From: a bacterium
Lineage (GTDB): Bacteria > Bacillota_I > Bacilli_A > RFN20 > CAG-826
Assembly: GCA_019421105.1 (NCBI GenBank)
Contig: JAHZFY010000044.1
Location: 1 to 9,245, forward strand
DNA length: 9,245 nt
Reading direction: 5' to 3'
Made by a program: the position numbers and the translations under genes. Shown piece after piece: positions 6,008 to 9,245 of this stretch. Numbering within the stretch: the stretch's first letter is position 1; each line of letters opens with the position of its first letter. Under the pieces are notes generated by a model. It saw only the letters and a program-made list of their open reading frames with translations. It did no database searches and was not told the DNA's origin.

Positions 6008-6868
6008 TTATTCGTCTTTATATATGTCCCTATGAATTGTGGCTACATTGTATAGTTTGCTATAGTGTTTTGCTAGTTGATTAGCAAAGTATACACTGCG
6101 GTGTCGTCCACCACTACAACACACACCTATCGTGTAATTTCCTCTTCCATCTTCTTGAACTTTTTTTAGGTAAAAATCTAAATATTGAACCATTTTATCA
6201 AATGTTTCTTTTGTTATTTCAAGTTTTTCAAAATAATCGATAATCGGTTGATCTAAACCTGTATAAGATCTTAAACTTTCTATCCAATATGGATTAGGAA
6301 GAGCTCTAGTATCTAAAACTAAATCAACATCCAAAGGTATGGAGTATTTATGCCCAAATGACATGAAGCATAAAGACACATTATTTTCTTTTTTGCCTTT
6401 AAGAATACTGAAAAGATATTTTCTTAAATCATTACCTTTAAAGTCCGTAGTATCGATTCGATAGTCAGCGATCGGACTTAAATTATTGATGTTATTAATA
6501 TCTAATTTAATCGCATCGCTCAACGATGTATTATTTAAAATTACTAATGGATGGACGTGCCTTGTTAATTTAAAGCGTTCGATCAAGGTTGATTCGTTGC
6601 AATTTAAAGTCAATAAAAAGACATCGATATCTTTTCTATCTTTGCAAAAATGTTTGATTTTTTCATATGTTCTTTTTGCAAAGGCAGGCATGGTGATGAA
6701 TAAATATTTTCCATCTTCATGGTTTTGATCACATATGTATTCTAAAGTGCTATCAATAGCGATAGGCAAGACATTTTCCATGACAAAATACCCACATTCT
6801 TCAAATACATATTGAGCAGTAGTTTTTCCTGCTCCTGATGGTCCAGTTAAAACGAAAATTTTAATCAT
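6008..6868 (-). CDS. rapZ: RapZ/YvcJ family nucleotide-binding protein
   Basis: P-loop protein of the RapZ/YvcJ family. In E. coli RapZ is an RNA-binding adaptor that directs decay of the sRNA GlmZ and senses glucosamine-6-phosphate; in B. subtilis YvcJ binds and hydrolyses ATP/GTP and affects competence. The role here is therefore uncertain. The Walker A motif GPSGAGKT is near residues 9-16. The family-specific LDTRALPNPYW and the C-terminal IGVCCSGGRHRSVYFANQLA are both clear. I chose ATG at 6868 (286 residues, MIKIFVLTGPSG) over the upstream ATG at 6877, because AAGGA at 6877-6881 is 8 nt from the former but touches the latter. With this start the gene overlaps the trxB stop by 8 nt (ATGATTAA), typical of coupled translation. 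Confidence 0.93.
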   Translation of the reverse strand: MIKIFVLTGPSGAGKTTAQYVFEECGYFVMENVLPIAIDSTLEYICDQNHEDGKYLFITMPAFAKRTYEKIKHFCKDRKDIDVFLLTLNCNESTLIERFKLTRHVHPLVILNNTSLSDAIKLDINNINNLSPIADYRIDTTDFKGNDLRKYLFSILKGKKENNVSLCFMSFGHKYSIPLDVDLVLDTRALPNPYWIESLRSYTGLDQPIIDYFEKLEITKETFDKMVQYLDFYLKKVQEDGRGNYTIGVCCSGGRHRSVYFANQLAKHYSKLYNVATIHRDIYKDE

Positions 6869-7805
6869 GTTTTTCATCCTTTTTATTTAAATACTCTATG
6901 ATTGAATTAGCGACAACCATCCCGTCGTGTTCTGCTAAATAGATTTGCTTGATGTCTCTTGGTAAAACATCACCAGCCGCAAAAACACCTTCGACGTTTG
7001 TCTCTAATTTTCTATTGATTACTGGAATAGATTTATAATCATCTAATAAATTAGGAATATCGACAAATTTTGTATTTGGATTTTGACCAATCAAAGGGAA
7101 AAAGCCTTGAGCTTTAATAGTTAGCAAAGTATCATCTGAAGTATTTTTAATAACTAATCCTTCAAATTTATCTTCCCCTAAAATTTCAATAGGAACATAA
7201 GGGGTTAAAATTTCAATGTTATCGTGTTGTTTTAATTCTTCCACTAACTTAGCGTTTCCTCTAAATTCATTTCTTCTATGCACTACATATAATTTATTTA
7301 CAATCTTAGTCAAATGAAGCGCTTCTTTTAAAGCGGAGTTTCCTCCACCGACCACGATGACATCTTGCCCTTTAAAAAAATGGCCGTCGCATAAAGCACA
7401 ATAAGACACCCCTTTTCCAAAGAAAGCATCTTCTTTATCTAATCCAATCTTTTTTTCTTTTGTCCCACTGGCGATTAAAACGCATCTTGTTTTAACAATA
7501 GAAAAATCGCAATCTAAAATAAATCGGTCATCTTTTTTAGTTAAGCTTAAAACTGTTTCACCATGAATATTGATGTCATTATCCATCAAGCGTTGAAAAA
7601 ATACATAAGCTAAATCTGGTCCAGGAATCATTTTATAACCAGGATAATTATCCACTCTTGGAGCAATATTGATCTTTCCTCCAGGAGTATATCCTTCGAT
7701 GATAATAAAATCGACTCCTTTTTCTTTTAATTTTAAAGCTGCTCCTACACCCGCTGGACCAGCACCGATAATAGCGACATCTTTTTCAATAACTTTTTTA
7801 TCCAT
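6861..7805 (-). CDS. trxB: Thioredoxin reductase (NADPH)
   Basis: FAD enzyme that passes electrons from NADPH to thioredoxin. The 314-residue length is typical of low-molecular-weight reductases. Seen in order: FAD-binding GAGPAGVGAA (14-23), GGKINIAPRVDNYPG (42-56), the redox-active CALC at 136-139 followed by DGHFF, NADPH-binding GGGNSA (153-158), the NADPH 2'-phosphate recognition HRRNEFR (176-182), and the FAD ribityl motif AAGDV (276-280). The CxxC spacer residues are AL, slightly unusual since AT or AV is more common, but both cysteines are present. It could not be a ferredoxin/flavodoxin-NADP reductase, which lacks CxxC. It starts 3 bp after lgt, with its ribosome site AAAGGA inside the end of lgt. 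Confidence 0.96.
   Translation of the reverse strand: MDKKVIEKDVAIIGAGPAGVGAALKLKEKGVDFIIIEGYTPGGKINIAPRVDNYPGYKMIPGPDLAYVFFQRLMDNDINIHGETVLSLTKKDDRFILDCDFSIVKTRCVLIASGTKEKKIGLDKEDAFFGKGVSYCALCDGHFFKGQDVIVVGGGNSALKEALHLTKIVNKLYVVHRRNEFRGNAKLVEELKQHDNIEILTPYVPIEILGEDKFEGLVIKNTSDDTLLTIKAQGFFPLIGQNPNTKFVDIPNLLDDYKSIPVINRKLETNVEGVFAAGDVLPRDIKQIYLAEHDGMVVANSIIEYLNKKDEKHD
6877..6881 (-). promoter_or_regulatory. Ribosome binding site that decides the rapZ start
   Basis: AAGGA on the minus strand lies 8 nt from the ATG at 6868 and immediately against the ATG at 6877. The spacing selects the downstream start, removing three residues (MKN) from the longest possible frame. It lies within the last codons of trxB. 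Confidence 0.65.
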
Positions 7806-7808
7806 AAA

Positions 7809-9191
7809 TTAATCCTTTGTGCGATATTTTAAACCTTTATATAAATATAACGATGGAATGATCACGCTTGGAATTAGACATAAACCGATAATCCATAAAA
7901 TTAAACCGATATTATGTGGCACCAATGCAATAGACGAAATATCACTAGGCATATCAAAATTTAAATATAAACATAAACCTAAAATAAATAACCCTAATGA
8001 TAAAACGCCCGAAACAATAATACCAGCAATCGATTTATCGATATAAGATTTTGCGGTATATGAATCTATTTCAATGTTATTTTTTCTTTCATTTAAAATC
8101 CATCTAACAACATGGTTGATAATGATAGCCAATAAACCAAAACCAACAAATAATATAGCCCAGATCCATGACCAAGAACCATCTTTGCCCATGTTAAAGG
8201 AAGTATCTCTTAAAGGTTCCATGATAACTCTTGTCATTCCATACCATGCAACATATGCAAAGGCTAAATCATATCCTTTGACATATTTTTTTAAACCTCT
8301 ACCAAAACCAAAGGCGATGATGAAATATCCAGCAATATTTGATAAAAATTCTACAAAGAATAACGGAGCATAAATCATTCCACTAGGAGCGGCGCCTTCT
8401 GTTGATGACCATGTCATATTTTTTAATATCATAGTTGGTAAAAAACTCCATGCCTGTTCACTAACTAAAACACCATGCACTTCGTTATTAAAGAAATTGC
8501 CAAATCTTCCGACAGCTTGAGCAATTAAAATAGTTGGCACTATGATATTAATCGTTGGGCCAATTGGAATATCTTTATGTTTAAATTTAAACCATAAAAC
8601 ACCGACGATAATACCGATGATTGCCCCACTTAAAATAGTTAAACCACCTTCATAAATTTTAAACATTTTAAATGGGTCAGTATCAAATACAGGCGCAAAT
8701 TCAACATTCCATTGTCCGATGACATAACCTATTCTAGCGCCGATAATTCCACTAGGAAACGCTACTAAAAATGTCGATTCTAATAATCCGTGTTTGCCGT
8801 ATGCTTTATACATGTAATGGTCGCATATAAAATAAACTATAATCGCGCCAGCTAAAATGCAAAGTGCATACCAAGCGATATTTGGTCGATCATATTTTGA
8901 TGTAAAATGTATTCCATCTTTAAATGAAATGCCATTGATTAAAGGATATGTCATATGCATGGCAAATCCTTCGCTCAACACCCATACACCGCATATAAAA
9001 ATTGGTATGAACATCAATAAAACATAAAATAACCATTTGGATAAATTCTTTTTGAAATTAACTTGATAAAAATGTAGATAAAAACATGAAAAACCAATCG
9101 AAGCTCCAAATCCAGATAACAACGAACCAAAGACGATTAAAACCCATTCATGAGGAGCGATAGGCGTGTGCCAATAAAAAGGAATTCCCAT
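7809..9191 (-). CDS. lgt: Prolipoprotein diacylglyceryl transferase, extended form
   Basis: Membrane enzyme that moves diacylglycerol from phosphatidylglycerol to the lipobox cysteine of prolipoproteins, the first step of lipoprotein maturation. Core motifs, numbered from the ATG at 9191: PNIAWYALCILAGA (104-117, like RWYGL), SGIIGARIGYVIGQW (147-161), YEGGLTILSGAIIG (180-193), the signature GRFGNFFNNE (228-237, essential arginine R229), YAPLFFVEF, and YGMTRVIMEPLRD (R328). At about 460 residues it is far longer than the usual 260-300: some 100 residues with two extra membrane segments precede the core, and about 100 residues with two more follow it. The histidine of the E. coli HGG motif (H103) is replaced by hydrophobic or small residues. 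The ATG at 9191 is preferred over a TTG at 9203, but neither has a ribosome site. Confidence 0.9.
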   Translation of the reverse strand: MGIPFYWHTPIAPHEWVLIVFGSLLSGFGASIGFSCFYLHFYQVNFKKNLSKWLFYVLLMFIPIFICGVWVLSEGFAMHMTYPLINGISFKDGIHFTSKYDRPNIAWYALCILAGAIIVYFICDHYMYKAYGKHGLLESTFLVAFPSGIIGARIGYVIGQWNVEFAPVFDTDPFKMFKIYEGGLTILSGAIIGIIVGVLWFKFKHKDIPIGPTINIIVPTILIAQAVGRFGNFFNNEVHGVLVSEQAWSFLPTMILKNMTWSSTEGAAPSGMIYAPLFFVEFLSNIAGYFIIAFGFGRGLKKYVKGYDLAFAYVAWYGMTRVIMEPLRDTSFNMGKDGSWSWIWAILFVGFGLLAIIINHVVRWILNERKNNIEIDSYTAKSYIDKSIAGIIVSGVLSLGLFILGLCLYLNFDMPSDISSIALVPHNIGLILWIIGLCLIPSVIIPSLYLYKGLKYRTKD

Positions 9192-9193
9192 AA

Positions 9194-9245
9194 AAAATAA
9201 CAATGTAAATATACTGCATGTTCAATACACTTACATTGTTATTTT
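9194..9245. repeat. 15-bp perfect inverted repeat before lgt, ending at the window edge
   Basis: AAAATAACAATGTAA (9194-9208) is the exact reverse complement of the final 15 bases, 9231-9245, with a 22-nt loop between. On the minus strand the stem would be followed by T residues and then immediately by the lgt ATG. It could be a weak AT-rich terminator of an upstream gene, a structure covering the lgt start, or a fold-back artefact of assembly. Because the second arm ends exactly where the sequence ends, its true length cannot be seen. Confidence 0.7.

Noticed and set aside
6869..6877. Upstream rapZ start at 6877
   Set aside because: The ribosome site abuts this ATG with no spacer, while it is 8 nt from the ATG at 6868.
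9192..9203. TTG start for lgt at 9203
   Set aside because: It has no ribosome site, lies inside the inverted repeat, and an ATG occurs four codons later; still possible but less likely.

Overview
The window is a compact, AT-rich, single-strand block. Every gene is read on the minus strand, so transcription runs from high to low coordinates. Genes sit a few bases apart or overlap, all recognisable start sites fit a low-GC Gram-positive lifestyle, and every gene ends in TAA. The 16S rRNA fragment, the BI-1, WhiA and RapZ proteins and the rRNA leader (B. subtilis-like boxA, tandem promoters) point to an uncultured member of the Bacilli, possibly close to the Mollicutes/RF39/Erysipelotrichales part of the tree. 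That placement is an inference. All tryptophans are encoded by TGG, so the standard bacterial code is used and not the Mycoplasma UGA=Trp code.

Layout in transcription order. (1) 9191-4837: lgt, trxB, rapZ, whiA and a small Xre-type regulator, forming one tightly packed operon for lipoprotein maturation, thiol redox, nucleotide-binding signalling and the WhiA DNA-binding protein. The related Firmicutes cluster usually also carries yvcK between rapZ and whiA; it is missing here. (2) 4822-3742: a gap (glyceraldehyde-3-phosphate dehydrogenase) gene with its own promoter and a hairpin terminator after it. The gap reading frame is broken twice: about 23 codons of the NAD-binding region are missing and there is an in-frame TAA. 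(3) 3719-868: pgk, tpiA and a Bax-inhibitor-1-like membrane protein, closed by a strong terminator. (4) 862-1: tandem rRNA promoters, a structured leader with boxA, and the first ~540 nt of a 16S rRNA gene cut by the window edge.

The gap-pgk-tpiA group makes the three-carbon half of glycolysis. A perfect 16-bp palindrome fills the space between the -35 and -10 boxes of the gap promoter and looks like an operator; the Xre gene ending just upstream is an obvious but unproven candidate to bind it. The left edge lies inside an rRNA gene and the right edge lies exactly at the end of a 15-bp inverted repeat, which suggests the window is a whole draft contig. I see no CRISPR array, insertion sequence, tRNA, prophage or defence system. 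Most of the window is conserved housekeeping content, and the points worth a second look are the broken gap gene, its operator-like promoter, and the unusual Lgt protein and its leader.
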